Part shown: positions 1-7,872 of the stretch, piece after piece
Numbering within the stretch: the stretch's first letter is position 1
How the letters are laid out: each line of letters starts with the position of its first letter
Assembly: GCA_038522735.1 (NCBI GenBank)
Contig: JBCBJX010000019.1
Location: forward strand, 1 to 38,656
Origin: JBCBJX01 sp038522735
Lineage (GTDB): Bacteria; Pseudomonadota; Alphaproteobacteria; Caulobacterales; Parvularculaceae
DNA: 38,656 nt
Reading direction: 5' to 3'
Notes under the pieces: model-generated
What the model was told of the DNA's origin: nothing
Database searches by the model: none
The model's input: the letters and a program-made list of their open reading frames with translations, nothing else
Translations under genes and position numbers: made by a program

Positions 1-3
1 CTC

Positions 4-267
4 CTAAGGGTGCGTCTTGTCGATCGTCGTGCGGATGACGGGCGGGACTTTTTCCCGATAGCGCAGAAGCTGGGCGTTGAGGTTGGGGTATTTGCGCCGC
101 AGGGAGCGCACCCATTCCTGTACGAACGGCAGATAGGGCGCCCAGAGGGCGAGGCCGACGACGAGGAGCGGCAGGCCGAGGGGGATCGGCAGGGGAAGGA
201 GCACCAGCCCGAAGGCGAGCGACACCGACCCGAGGATCCGGTGAAGAAGGGGCAGGAACTGCGTCAT
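4..267 (-). CDS. Small membrane protein, PGPGW-like (copy 1)
   Basis: An 87-residue protein with one long hydrophobic stretch (about residues 11-45) that looks like a helical hairpin broken by prolines and glycines (LPLPIPLGLP), followed by a basic, helical cytoplasmic tail with the pattern RSLRRKYP, LRYREKVP and a C-terminal THP. Its ATG overlaps the stop of the upstream membrane-protein gene by one base (TGATG), so the two are very likely translationally coupled. The same layout recurs in the gene at 37266-37532, so these are two members of one family. The function is unknown; it resembles short putative transmembrane proteins of the PGPGW type, but I am not certain of the family name. Confidence 0.75.
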   Translation of the reverse strand: MTQFLPLLHRILGSVSLAFGLVLLPLPIPLGLPLLVVGLALWAPYLPFVQEWVRSLRRKYPNLNAQLLRYREKVPPVIRTTIDKTHP

Positions 268-1574
268 CAGGGGCGGGGGCGGCGTCCGGTCATGAGAGCG
301 CGAAGATAGCCCGGCCGCCCGGTGGGTAAAGCGTTCTCCGCCGTGATCGCGTCTTCGTCAGGGCCGGGCTCCAGCGCGTCCCGCTCCAGCGGCCGGGGCG
401 CCCGCGTCCGCCAGCGCTGCACGGCGTCGGCGAGGGCGGCGGCGAGTTCGGACTTCGTGCGCGCGTCGAGCCGGTAGGCGACGGGCGCGGCGTCCGTCTC
501 TCCGACCGCGAAGAGGGCGTGGGCGCCGTCCCGCCAGGTCCACTGGGACGACTTCCGGCCCTCCACCACCTCGAGAATGGAATCATGGGCGATGAGCCAG
601 CTCTCGCCGGTGGCGGCGCCCTGCGTGTCGAGGCCGACGGCGTTCACCGCGACCCGAACGCGGCGCCGGCTCATCGGCCGGGTGAGGGCGACCCCGATCC
701 AGAACGGGGCGATCATCCCGGCCACGACGACCCAGAAGACGACGAACCCGATGGGCGACCGCGTGAGCCGCTCGTAAACGTCGCTCGCCGTCTCGCCGTC
801 GATCAGCTGGAAAACGAGCAGCAGCACCGGCAGCATGGCTAGGGCGAGCCCGCCGATGGTCCATTCATTGAGCCAGCCGGGCGGCCGGAACGGGAAGGTG
901 ATGGCCGTCGCCTCCTGTGTCTCGTCGGTCTCGACCAGCCGGTCCGGCGACGGAGCGGGCGACGGCGCGTCCTGCGCCCAGTCGCGGCGGGCGAGATCGG
1001 CCGGTCCGAAAGGGTGGCTCGCGATGCGGCCGACGGGCGGGGCGAGGGCCGGGAGCCCGAAATACCCGGCGTAGGCGGCGTGTTCGGAGAGAGGCCGCGG
1101 GCCGCCGACGCGACGGAAGATCGGGACCGACCGTCCATCCTCCCGGTGGCGCAGCTCCAGAACGTGGGCGAAGCGCGAGGCGGGGCCGTGGGCCTCCGGC
1201 GCGTCCCCGTCCACCCACCAGGCGACGCCTTCGAAGGCGGAGAGGGGCGTCTCGGTTCTGAACTTCGGCGGGAAGCGCCCGAGGACGCGGACGACGGCGC
1301 CGTGCTCGAAGCGAAGCTCCGCCTTCGCCCAGTAGAAAATCAGCGCGCCGAGAAGGGCCGGAACCGCGTTCAGCAGCGCGTTCGCGACGCCCGAGAGCTC
1401 TTCGTCGTCGATGAGGACGCTGATCGCCGCATAGGCGAGGACGAGGAGGACCGGCGTGACGAACCCCGCCCAGCTCGCGATCCGCCGGTCTGTTCCGACG
1501 CCATAGGTGAGCCGCGTCGGGTCGTTTTCGAGGTCGAGGGCGAACTCCGCCTCGCCGAACTGCTCCCGCCGCAC
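267..1574 (-). CDS. Uncharacterised four-helix membrane protein
   Basis: A protein of about 435 residues with four predicted membrane helices, in two pairs (about 34-55 and 63-83, then 238-258 and 274-298), separated by a soluble segment of about 150 residues with beta-strand character, and followed by a C-terminal soluble domain. I recognise no catalytic motif. The frame stays open upstream to 1685, but that extension reads straight through the palindromic repeat at 1635-1671 (giving PLPVGEG), which is not typical coding sequence. A GTG at 1574 has an AGGGGAG ribosome-binding site 6 bases upstream, so I place the start there. It is the first gene of a coupled pair with the small membrane protein at 4-267. 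Function unknown. Confidence 0.65.
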   Translation of the reverse strand: MRREQFGEAEFALDLENDPTRLTYGVGTDRRIASWAGFVTPVLLVLAYAAISVLIDDEELSGVANALLNAVPALLGALIFYWAKAELRFEHGAVVRVLGRFPPKFRTETPLSAFEGVAWWVDGDAPEAHGPASRFAHVLELRHREDGRSVPIFRRVGGPRPLSEHAAYAGYFGLPALAPPVGRIASHPFGPADLARRDWAQDAPSPAPSPDRLVETDETQEATAITFPFRPPGWLNEWTIGGLALAMLPVLLLVFQLIDGETASDVYERLTRSPIGFVVFWVVVAGMIAPFWIGVALTRPMSRRRVRVAVNAVGLDTQGAATGESWLIAHDSILEVVEGRKSSQWTWRDGAHALFAVGETDAAPVAYRLDARTKSELAAALADAVQRWRTRAPRPLERDALEPGPDEDAITAENALPTGRPGYLRALMTGRRPRP

Positions 1575-1634
1575 CCGAACGCTCCCCTGCTTACGCGGAC
1601 CAGCATCGGCGTTTGGGTCAGGAAAGAAAAGCCA

Positions 1635-1671
1635 CCCCTCTCCCACCGGGAGAGGGGCCGGGGGTGAGGGG
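1635..1671. repeat. Palindromic element A (CCTCTCCC family)
   Basis: Perfect 10-base arms (CCCCTCTCCC at 1635-1644 and GGGAGAGGGG at 1648-1657) with a 3-base loop, followed by the conserved flank GGGGGTGAGGG. It forms an inverted pair with element B at 1751-1789. This is a dispersed palindrome type common in Alphaproteobacteria. It sits between the start of the membrane-protein gene and ubiD. Confidence 0.85.
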
Positions 1672-1750
1672 GCGCGAGCCGTCAACGCTCGCCGAGGTCG
1701 GCGAACGTTTCTGGAACATTCCGCGAGCTAACGTGCGGTGGAGAAATCGT

Positions 1751-1789
1751 CCCCCCTCGCCTCAAACCCCTCTCCCCAGGGGAGAGGGG
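1751..1789. repeat. Palindromic element B, inverted partner of A
   Basis: Perfect 11-base arms (CCCCTCTCCCC at 1767-1777, one-base loop, GGGGAGAGGGG at 1779-1789), preceded by the degenerate flank CCCCCCTCGCCTC. The flank is on the opposite side compared with element A, so A and B face each other across about 80 bases, as in BIME-type REP doublets. The rest of the 1575-1853 gap shows no gene. Confidence 0.85.
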
Positions 1790-1853
1790 CTGAATGCGCC
1801 GCGTTGTCGGGCGCGGCGGCGGGCTATATCGCGAATGTCCTGAAGGAGGCCCC

Positions 1854-3386
1854 ATGTCCTACCGCTCCCTGCGCGATTTTCTGGAGATGCTCGAAGCTGA
1901 AGGAGAGCTCGTGCGCGTCTCCGAGCCCGTCTCGACGGTGCTGGAGATGACCGAGATCCAGACCCGGCTGCTCGCGCAGGAGGGGCCGGCGGTCCTGTTC
2001 GAGAAGCCGGTGAAGGCGGACGGGACGCCCTCGGACATTCCGGTGCTGGTCAACCTCTTCGGCACGGTGAAGCGGGTCGCCATGGGCGTCACCATGGGCG
2101 GCGAACAGCGCACGACCGCGAAGGCCCTGCGCGAGGTGGGGGAGACGCTCGCCTTCCTCCGCCAACCGGAGCCGCCGCAGGGGCTGAAAGCCGCTCTCGA
2201 CCTGCTGCCGCTCGCTAAAACCGTCCTCTCCATGCGGCCCGGAACGAAGGCGTTCGGAACCGCTCCGTGCCAGGAGGTGGTGCTGGAGGGCGAGGACATC
2301 GATCTCAATCAGCTCCCGGTACAGACCTGCTGGCCCGGGGAGCCGGCGCCGCTCATCACCTGGCCGCTGATCGTCACCAGAGGGCCGTCGGACGCCCGCG
2401 AAGACAACTTCAATCTCGGCATCTACCGCATGCAGGTGTTGGGGAAGAACAAGACCATCATGCGTTGGCTGAAGCACCGCGGCGGCGCCCAGCACCACCA
2501 GCGCTGGGGCAAGGAGAAACGCGAACCGCTCCCCGCCGCCGCCGTCCTCGGCGCCGACCCCGGAACGATCCTCGCCGCCGTCACGCCCGTGCCCGACACC
2601 CTCTCGGAATACCAGTTCGCGGGCATCATGCGCGGCAAGAAAGCCGAGCTCGTCGACTGCAAGACGGTGCCTCTGAAAGTGCCCGCTGAAGCGGAGATTG
2701 TGCTGGAGGGCCATGTCTCCCTCGACGAGCACGCCGATGAAGGGCCGTACGGGGACCATACGGGCTATTACAACTCCGTGGAGCGCTTCCCTGTCTTCAG
2801 GGTCTCGGCGATCACCATGCGGCGCGAGCCGATCTATCTCTCCACGTTTACGGGCCGGCCGCCGGACGAGCCCTCCGTCCTCGGAGAGGCGCTGAACGAG
2901 GTGTTCATTCCGTTGATCCAGCAGCAGTTCCCGGAGATCGTCGATTTCTGGCTGCCGCCGGAGGGGTGCTCCTACCGCATCGCGGTCATCTCCATGAAGA
3001 AGGCCTACGCCGGCCACGCCAAGCGCGTGATGATGGGCGCGTGGTCGTTCCTGCGGCAGTTTCTCTATACGAAGTGGATCATCGTCGTGGACGACGATGT
3101 GAACGCCCGCGACTGGAAGGACGTGATGTGGGCGATCTCCACCCGGATGGACCCAGTCCGCGACGTCACCCTCATCGAGAACACCCCCATCGACTATCTC
3201 GACTTCGCCTCGCCGGTGAGCGGCCTCGGCGGCAAGATCGGGCTGGACGCGACGAACAAGCTGCCGGGCGAGACGCACCGGGAGTGGGGAGAGAAGCTGG
3301 GGATGTCGGAGGAGGTGGTCCGTACTGTGACGGAGAAGTGGACGTCTCTGGGGCTGCCGGGGGAGGGGGCGCCGATTTGGAAATAA
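1854..3386 (+). CDS. ubiD: UbiD family 4-hydroxy-3-polyprenylbenzoate decarboxylase
   Basis: A 510-residue member of the UbiD family, which uses prenylated FMN and a divalent metal to decarboxylate the polyprenylated 4-hydroxybenzoate intermediate of ubiquinone synthesis. Visible family signatures are DNFNLGIYRMQVLG (about 184-197, cofactor/metal-binding Asn region), RWLKHRGGAQHH (about 204-215), and DEGPYGDHTGYY with the acidic catalytic Glu near 296. A DDDVNARDWKDVMWA segment follows near the C-terminus. The length matches E. coli UbiD. The ATG at 1854 has AAGGAGG at 1843-1849. An upstream in-frame start at 1794 lies against palindrome B and is less likely. The flavin prenyltransferase UbiX is not in this window. 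UbiA and Coq7, also ubiquinone enzymes, are encoded elsewhere in the window but not in the same operon. Confidence 0.95.
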   Translation: MSYRSLRDFLEMLEAEGELVRVSEPVSTVLEMTEIQTRLLAQEGPAVLFEKPVKADGTPSDIPVLVNLFGTVKRVAMGVTMGGEQRTTAKALREVGETLAFLRQPEPPQGLKAALDLLPLAKTVLSMRPGTKAFGTAPCQEVVLEGEDIDLNQLPVQTCWPGEPAPLITWPLIVTRGPSDAREDNFNLGIYRMQVLGKNKTIMRWLKHRGGAQHHQRWGKEKREPLPAAAVLGADPGTILAAVTPVPDTLSEYQFAGIMRGKKAELVDCKTVPLKVPAEAEIVLEGHVSLDEHADEGPYGDHTGYYNSVERFPVFRVSAITMRREPIYLSTFTGRPPDEPSVLGEALNEVFIPLIQQQFPEIVDFWLPPEGCSYRIAVISMKKAYAGHAKRVMMGAWSFLRQFLYTKWIIVVDDDVNARDWKDVMWAISTRMDPVRDVTLIENTPIDYLDFASPVSGLGGKIGLDATNKLPGETHREWGEKLGMSEEVVRTVTEKWTSLGLPGEGAPIWK

Positions 3387-3395
3387 CCCTCAAAA

Positions 3396-3480
3396 CCGCT
3401 CATCCCGGCGAAAGCCGGGACCTTGTTCCACGAGCTCTGAGCCTGTTGTTGGAGGTCCCGGCTTTCGCCGGGATGAGCGG
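3396..3480. repeat. Perfect 27-bp inverted repeat, two facing hairpins
   Basis: The arms at 3396-3422 and 3454-3480 are exact reverse complements separated by 31 bases. Each arm also contains its own hairpin, CCCGGC-GAAA-GCCGGG, with a GNRA tetraloop. The element follows the ubiD stop by 10 bases and ends on the base before the next gene's ATG. It could act as a terminator-like or mRNA-stabilising structure. It belongs to a REP-like type (TCATCCCGGCGAAAGCCGGG) widespread in Alphaproteobacteria. Confidence 0.9.
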
Positions 3481-3927
3481 ATGACGAAGATCAAGAGCGT
3501 TCTTTCCAGAGACGACCTCCGCGCCCTCAACGCGCTCTTCGCTAACGCGTTCGAGGAGCCCGAGACCTACCTCGCCGCGCCGCCCTCGGACGCGTATCTC
3601 GAACGCCTCCTCGCGGACCCCGCCTTCATTCCGCTTGCGGCCTTTGACGGCGAGACCCTGGTCGGCGGGCTCGTCGCCTACGAGCTGAAGAAGCTCGAGC
3701 AGGCGCGTTCGGAGATCTACATCTACGATCTCGCCGTCGACGCCGCGCACCGGCGGAAGGGCGTCGCGACGGCGCTCATCGAAAGGGTGAAAGAGATCGC
3801 GCGGGAGCGGGGGGCGTGGACCGTCTATGTGCAGGCCGATCTCGGCGACGATCCGGCGGTCGCTCTTTATACGAAGCTCGGCGTCCGGGAGGACGTCCTC
3901 CATTTCGATATCGACCCGGAGGGCTGA
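3481..3927 (+). CDS. AAC(3)-I family GNAT acetyltransferase
   Basis: A 148-residue GNAT-fold acetyltransferase. The C-terminal half carries the full signature of the AAC(3)-I aminoglycoside 3-N-acetyltransferases: SEIYIYDLAV (77-86), the acetyl-CoA pyrophosphate loop HRRKGVATALI (90-100), YVQADLGDDPAVALYTKLG (116-134) and the terminal HFDIDP (141-146). In resistance enzymes of this family the same blocks occur in the same order, and the protein lengths match. Whether this chromosomal copy modifies gentamicin-type drugs or another amine cannot be told from sequence. The ATG abuts the 27-bp inverted repeat and has no clear Shine-Dalgarno site, so translation may depend on that structure or be weak. 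No integron or IS features flank it. Confidence 0.88.
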   Translation: MTKIKSVLSRDDLRALNALFANAFEEPETYLAAPPSDAYLERLLADPAFIPLAAFDGETLVGGLVAYELKKLEQARSEIYIYDLAVDAAHRRKGVATALIERVKEIARERGAWTVYVQADLGDDPAVALYTKLGVREDVLHFDIDPEG

Positions 3928-4028
3928 AACGCCCGCGCCGGTTGCGCACTCGGCGCGTCTTTCGCTTCGACCCTGTTCGTGCTGCACTCGAAACGAGTTG
4001 CGTCCACGCTGACAGGGGAGATCATCTG

Positions 4029-4364
4029 ATGAAAACCATCCTTTCGGCCGGCGCCGTCGCCGGCTTGCTCGCCGCCTGCACGACCGGGATCACCGGCTAC
4101 GAGGTCGTGAACGAGGAGACGGCGGTCGATTCAACGCCGCAGAAACAGCTCATCGTCGAGTGCCCAACCGGCAAGGTCGCGACCGGCGGCGGCTGGGCCG
4201 TGCTCGATCCGACCTCGGCCATCCTTTCGGGCCGCGCGACGACCAACCAACCGGCCTTCGACGGCAAGCACTGGCTGGTCAACGCGATCAACGAGAGCGA
4301 TTTCTCGCCGACCTGGAAGCTGAAGGTCTGGGCGATCTGCGTGACGCCGGAGGCGGCCGGCTAG
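4029..4364 (+). CDS. Small lipoprotein of unknown function
   Basis: A 111-residue protein with a typical lipoprotein signal: MKTI, a hydrophobic core, then the lipobox LLAAC with the lipidated Cys near residue 18. The mature part is short and has a Gly-rich stretch (GKVATGGGWAV) followed by strand-like segments and two further cysteines, in ECPTGK and AICVTP. I recognise no catalytic family. AGGGGAG at 4014-4020 supports the ATG at 4029; the frame is open further upstream but has no signal sequence there. Its TAG stop overlaps the stop of the convergent aspartyl-protease gene in a shared CTAG. Confidence 0.75.
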   Translation: MKTILSAGAVAGLLAACTTGITGYEVVNEETAVDSTPQKQLIVECPTGKVATGGGWAVLDPTSAILSGRATTNQPAFDGKHWLVNAINESDFSPTWKLKVWAICVTPEAAG

Positions 4365-5341
4365 TCGATCCGCGAGGGCGGCCCGACCGTCACGGCCGGG
4401 TCGCCGATCCGCGGGCCGATGCGCGATCCGCGCACGTACAGGCGGCGGTTCTGAAAATCGATCAGAAAGTCCGTCCCGAGAAAAAGATCGGCGCCCGCGA
4501 CCATGATCGGCGCGTCCGGCTCGCCGAGAACGGCGAGCGTCTCCAACTCGAAAATATACGCGTAGACGTCGCGCCAGTAGCGCTTTCCGATTTCGAAATA
4601 ATCAATCCGCACCCGGGCGGTCGGATCGAACTCGCCGATGGCGCCCTGGGCGCGCCAGTCTTCTTCAAGGCGCTGGAGGATCCGGTCGATCCGCCAGCTG
4701 TCGACCGCCGTCCAACTGAGCGCCGTGAACGAAGCGCCCGTATCGATCAGGGCGGGGACGGCTGTTCTGTCGAGCCGGGCTTCGGCGAAGAGGAGGCCCC
4801 GGTCCGGCCCGCCGAAGGGATTGGGGCCGAGGGGGATCTCGGTCCACCGACGGCCGAGGGCCTCGCCGACAAGCTCCGGCGGGTAGATGCGCAGGATCTG
4901 CGGCTCGGCCAGCACCTCGAGCGCCAGCCCCTCGAAGAAGTCGACGCCGATGAGGTTGCGGGTCTCGCGGCCGCGCGCGACGTTTTCGAGGACCACCGCT
5001 CGGAGGTTCTCCCGCGAGAAGCCGCCGATGGCCGCGGAGCGCAAATCCGTCACCGGCCGTTCGTCCCGTTCGAAAAAGCCGTAGACGGACGTCATGCGCT
5101 CTTCACTGTATTCCAGGGTGAGGGCGTCGGCGGTGGAGCGGGTGAGGGTGGTGAGCGTCGAGGCGGTGTCGATCACGAACTCCGCCTCCCGTTCGTCGTT
5201 GAGGAGAACGCGGACAGCGAGGAGCCCCGCCTCCGTCACGCGGTAGGGCGCCTCGACCACGCCGGCCGGCGGCTCCTGCGGCGCGCTCGCGCAGGCGGCG
5301 ATCCAGAAAGTGGCGACGACGACGCCCAACGCTCGGCGCAC
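4361..5341 (-). CDS. Retropepsin-like aspartyl protease family lipoprotein
   Basis: About 326 residues from a GTG at 5341 that has GGAGGAG five bases upstream; longer in-frame starts would put an Arg/Ala-rich stretch before the signal peptide. The N-terminus is a lipoprotein signal (VVVATFWIAAC, Cys17). Two Asp motifs of clan AA aspartic proteases follow: FVIDTAS with D58 and ALIDTGAS with D200, each followed by the family's strand and loop pattern, plus IGVDFFEGL between them. Having two DT(A/G) motifs in one chain suggests a two-lobed monomer, whereas viral retropepsins use one motif per subunit in a dimer. The first motif has Ala in place of Gly. The protein is predicted to be membrane-anchored on the periplasmic side. 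The substrate is unknown. Confidence 0.8.
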   Translation of the reverse strand: MRRALGVVVATFWIAACASAPQEPPAGVVEAPYRVTEAGLLAVRVLLNDEREAEFVIDTASTLTTLTRSTADALTLEYSEERMTSVYGFFERDERPVTDLRSAAIGGFSRENLRAVVLENVARGRETRNLIGVDFFEGLALEVLAEPQILRIYPPELVGEALGRRWTEIPLGPNPFGGPDRGLLFAEARLDRTAVPALIDTGASFTALSWTAVDSWRIDRILQRLEEDWRAQGAIGEFDPTARVRIDYFEIGKRYWRDVYAYIFELETLAVLGEPDAPIMVAGADLFLGTDFLIDFQNRRLYVRGSRIGPRIGDPAVTVGPPSRID

Positions 5342-5522
5342 GGGGGCTCCTCCTCTCCGTCGCCGCGCCCGCGCCGTCGACGGCGGCGCGCCGGTTCGTC
5401 CGTATCGTGCGCGGCTCAAACGAGGCTAGCAGGTCGGGCCGGGCGATCAATTCCGCTGCGCCGCCGGCTGGCGCCGGGGCGCCGCGGCGTTATCCTGCCC
5501 GCCAGTCGCTCGGGAGCGCCCC

Positions 5523-6278
5523 ATGGCCGCGGACATCCTTCTCGCCTCGCTCGAAGACGGGGTGGGGACCATCACCCTCAACCGGCCGGACGCCATGAAC
5601 GCCTTCACGCCGGAGCTCTTGGAGGACCTCGTCGCGGCGCTCGCCCGCTTCGGCGAGGAGGCGCGGGTGATCGTCCTGCGCGGGGCCGGGCGGTGCTTTT
5701 CCGCCGGCGTCGATCTGAAGGTGCTGCAACGCGCGACGCTGGAGGCGGGGCGCGTCGGCGGCGTCTTCGACGGGCCGGCGGCGGAGGCCGCGGCTGTGGT
5801 GCGCCGCTCGCCGGTGCCGGTGATCGCCCGGGTCCACGGGTTCTGCTTCACGGGCGCCCTTGAAATCGCGCTGCACGGCGATCTTCTTTATACGACGGCG
5901 GACGCGAAGTTTGGCGACACCCACGCCAAATTCGGCCTCCGCCCCACCTGGGGTATGAGCCAGACCCTGCCGCGGGCTGTCGGCGTGCGGAAGGCGAAGG
6001 AGCTTTCCTTCACCGCGCGCACCTTCTCCGGCCGCGAGGCGGCCGACTGGGACCTTGCGAACGCAGCGTTCGAGGACGAGGCCGCGCTCGACCGGGCGGT
6101 CGCCGATGCGGCCCGTCGGATCGTGGAGAACTCCGCCGGCGCCGTTTCAGCCTATAAGGAGCTCTTCGCGCTCGCGGCGGAAAACCGGCCGCTGGAGGAG
6201 GCGCTCGCTGAGGAAGTCGCGCGCGAGTTTCCGAAGATCACTGATACGAACGAACGCCTCGCCGGCTTCGGGAAATAG
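5523..6278 (+). CDS. Enoyl-CoA hydratase/isomerase family (crotonase)
   Basis: A 251-residue crotonase-fold protein, which binds acyl-CoA thioesters and stabilises an enolate in an oxyanion hole. Visible features are LNRPDAMNAF (19-28), the oxyanion-hole strand FSAGVDLK (59-66) and the second half-motif GFCFTGALEIALHGD (106-120). The first catalytic Glu of classical hydratases is kept (E114), but the position of the second (E164 of the rat mitochondrial enzyme) reads FGDTHAKFG, with His134. A DTHA-type sequence there is common in a crotonase subgroup, so the enzyme is probably not a classical two-Glu hydratase. It is the first gene of a forward run; the thioredoxin-like lipoprotein starts 4 bases after its stop. 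Confidence 0.88.
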   Translation: MAADILLASLEDGVGTITLNRPDAMNAFTPELLEDLVAALARFGEEARVIVLRGAGRCFSAGVDLKVLQRATLEAGRVGGVFDGPAAEAAAVVRRSPVPVIARVHGFCFTGALEIALHGDLLYTTADAKFGDTHAKFGLRPTWGMSQTLPRAVGVRKAKELSFTARTFSGREAADWDLANAAFEDEAALDRAVADAARRIVENSAGAVSAYKELFALAAENRPLEEALAEEVAREFPKITDTNERLAGFGK

Positions 6279-6282
6279 CGAT

Positions 6283-7071
6283 ATGAAACAACTGTTCACG
6301 CTCCTGATCGTCTGTTTCGCCGCAGCGGCGAGCGGCTGCGCCTTCGAGGGCGAGCCGGACGTCACGGTCTTCCCCCTCGCGCAGGACGCTATGGCCGACG
6401 TCGATCGCGCGCTCGCCGCGGCGCGGGCGGAGGAGAAGCTGGCGCTCATCGTCCTCGGCGCGAACTGGTGCCATGACAGCCGAGCGCTGACGGGCCGGTT
6501 CGACGACCCGGAGATGGCGGCGCTCCTCTCCTCCGACTACGCCGTGCAGCTCGTGAACGTCGGCTATCTCGACCGGGGCTTCGACGTCGCGGACCGTTTC
6601 GGTCTGCCGGTTTACACCCACACGCCGACGGTCCTGATCGTTGATCCGCAGACGGGCGATCTCGTCAATGCCGACGATCATTTCCAGTGGCGCGATGCTT
6701 ATAAGAAGAGCGGGGAGGAGACGCTCGCCTACTTCACCGCCAAGACCGACCCGGCGAACTGGGTGGCGGAGGTTCCGCCCGATGTTGCGGCCTCGGACGA
6801 TTACGTCCGGGTGGCGGACGAGATCGCGGCCTTCGAGGCGGCTGCGGCCGGACGCATCCGCGCCGCCTACGCCCTGATCGGGCCGAGGCTGGAGGCCGAC
6901 AGCGACGATCTCAACGACTACTGGCGCCCTGTCGCGAAGCTGCGCTATCGCCTGCCGGACGATGTGAAAGCGTTGCGCGAGGACGCCGCGGCGCGCGTCG
7001 CGGCCGGCGAAACGCAGATCGAACTCGCGTTTCCGGAGTATCCCGCATGGCCGTGGGAAGGCGCGGACTAG
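6283..7071 (+). CDS. Thioredoxin-fold lipoprotein, single active-site Cys
   Basis: 262 residues with a lipoprotein signal (FAAAASGC, Cys19) and a thioredoxin-like domain: a strand LALIVLGANWCHDSRAL (about 53-69) in the place of the usual WCxxC motif, then a cis-Pro-like segment THTPTVLIVD. Only one Cys is present (W62-C63-H64-D65-S66), so a disulfide oxidoreductase mechanism is doubtful; similar DUF899- or thioredoxin_7-like proteins have such altered sites. The C-terminal 100 residues are helical and unassigned. The stop of the crotonase gene is 4 bases upstream, so the two are probably co-transcribed, and the next gene encodes a DsbA-family protein. Confidence 0.75.
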   Translation: MKQLFTLLIVCFAAAASGCAFEGEPDVTVFPLAQDAMADVDRALAAARAEEKLALIVLGANWCHDSRALTGRFDDPEMAALLSSDYAVQLVNVGYLDRGFDVADRFGLPVYTHTPTVLIVDPQTGDLVNADDHFQWRDAYKKSGEETLAYFTAKTDPANWVAEVPPDVAASDDYVRVADEIAAFEAAAAGRIRAAYALIGPRLEADSDDLNDYWRPVAKLRYRLPDDVKALREDAAARVAAGETQIELAFPEYPAWPWEGAD

Positions 7072-7099
7072 CGGCCGTGTTATGAACGAAGGTCTTCAC

Positions 7100-7777
7100 A
7101 TGAGCGACAAACCCCGCCTCGTCGTCGACATCGTCTCGGACACCGTCTGCCCGTGGTGCTATGTCGGCAAGAGGAGCTTCGACCGGGCGAAGCTTGCGTT
7201 GTCCATGGAATACGAGCTGATCGTCCGCTTCCGACCCTATCAGCTGAACCCGGACACGCCGGCCGGCGGCGCCGACCGCATGGCCTATTACGACAGGAAA
7301 TTTCCGGACAAGGAGCGCCGGGCTGAGATGCAGGCGGCGCTTGAGGAAAGCGCCCGCGGCGTCGGGCTGGTGCTCGATACGGGCCTGCCGAAGATCCTTC
7401 CCAACACCCTCGACAGCCACCGGGTCCTTCGCTGGTCGCACTATGAAGGCCTGCAGGAGGCGGCCAAAGAGAAGATCATGGCCGCCTATTGGGGCCGCGG
7501 CCAGGATATTGGCGACCCGGACGTCCTGGCCGCCGCAGCAGCCGCCGCCGGCATGGACAAGGAGGAGGTTCGTGATCGTCTCGCGACGGATGAAGACATG
7601 GAGGACGTGCAGGCCGAGGCCGCGGGCTTCCGCCAGGGCGGCGTCACCGGCGTCCCCACCTTCATCGTGAACGAACGCTCAGGCTTCGCCGGGGCGCATG
7701 ATCCGGAAACGCTCGCGCGCGGGGTGAGGCAGTGTGCTGAAGAAGCCCCTCTCCCTGCGGGAGAGGGGGTGGGGTGA
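7100..7777 (+). CDS. DsbA family oxidoreductase, FrnE-like
   Basis: 225 residues of the FrnE/2-hydroxychromene-2-carboxylate isomerase-like branch of the DsbA superfamily. It has the redox pair CPWC (Cys17, Cys20), the cis-Pro loop GVTGVPTFIVN (P186) and the helical insertion in between. There is no signal peptide, so it should be cytoplasmic. An upstream ATG at 7082 is in frame, but the ATG at 7100 has an AAGG site 8 bases ahead. The last residues, EAPLPAGEGVG, are encoded by palindromic element C, so the true C-terminus of the ancestral protein has been replaced or extended by the repeat. Confidence 0.88.
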   Translation: MSDKPRLVVDIVSDTVCPWCYVGKRSFDRAKLALSMEYELIVRFRPYQLNPDTPAGGADRMAYYDRKFPDKERRAEMQAALEESARGVGLVLDTGLPKILPNTLDSHRVLRWSHYEGLQEAAKEKIMAAYWGRGQDIGDPDVLAAAAAAAGMDKEEVRDRLATDEDMEDVQAEAAGFRQGGVTGVPTFIVNERSGFAGAHDPETLARGVRQCAEEAPLPAGEGVG

Positions 7778-7780
7778 GGG
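7746..7780. repeat. Palindromic element C (CCTCTCCC family), inside a CDS end
   Basis: Perfect 10-base arms (7746-7755 and 7759-7768) with a TGC loop, then the flank GTGGGGTGAGGG. It is the same family and orientation as element A. It encodes the last residues and the stop of the DsbA-family gene. Confidence 0.85.
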
Positions 7781-7872
7781 AAGCCGTTTCTTGGTTTGCG
7801 CCGCGACTGCGGACGAAAACTGCAGGCTTCTCAAGTAAACGCGGAGTGTCGGACACGACGCCGGGCTTGCGT

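Noticed and set aside
1824..3278. Open frame of 484 codons on the minus strand
   Set aside because: Fully antisense to ubiD, which has all family motifs; the product is His/Arg/Asp-rich and matches nothing.
3481..3927. AAC(3)-like gene as a recent mobile resistance cassette
   Set aside because: No attC-like site, integrase, IS or plasmid feature is present, and its GC-rich composition resembles that of its neighbours.
4160..5863. Open frame of 567 codons on the plus strand
   Set aside because: It is antisense to the aspartyl protease lipoprotein and overlaps the crotonase gene in another frame; Arg/Gly/Pro-rich with no motif, typical of GC-rich shadow frames.
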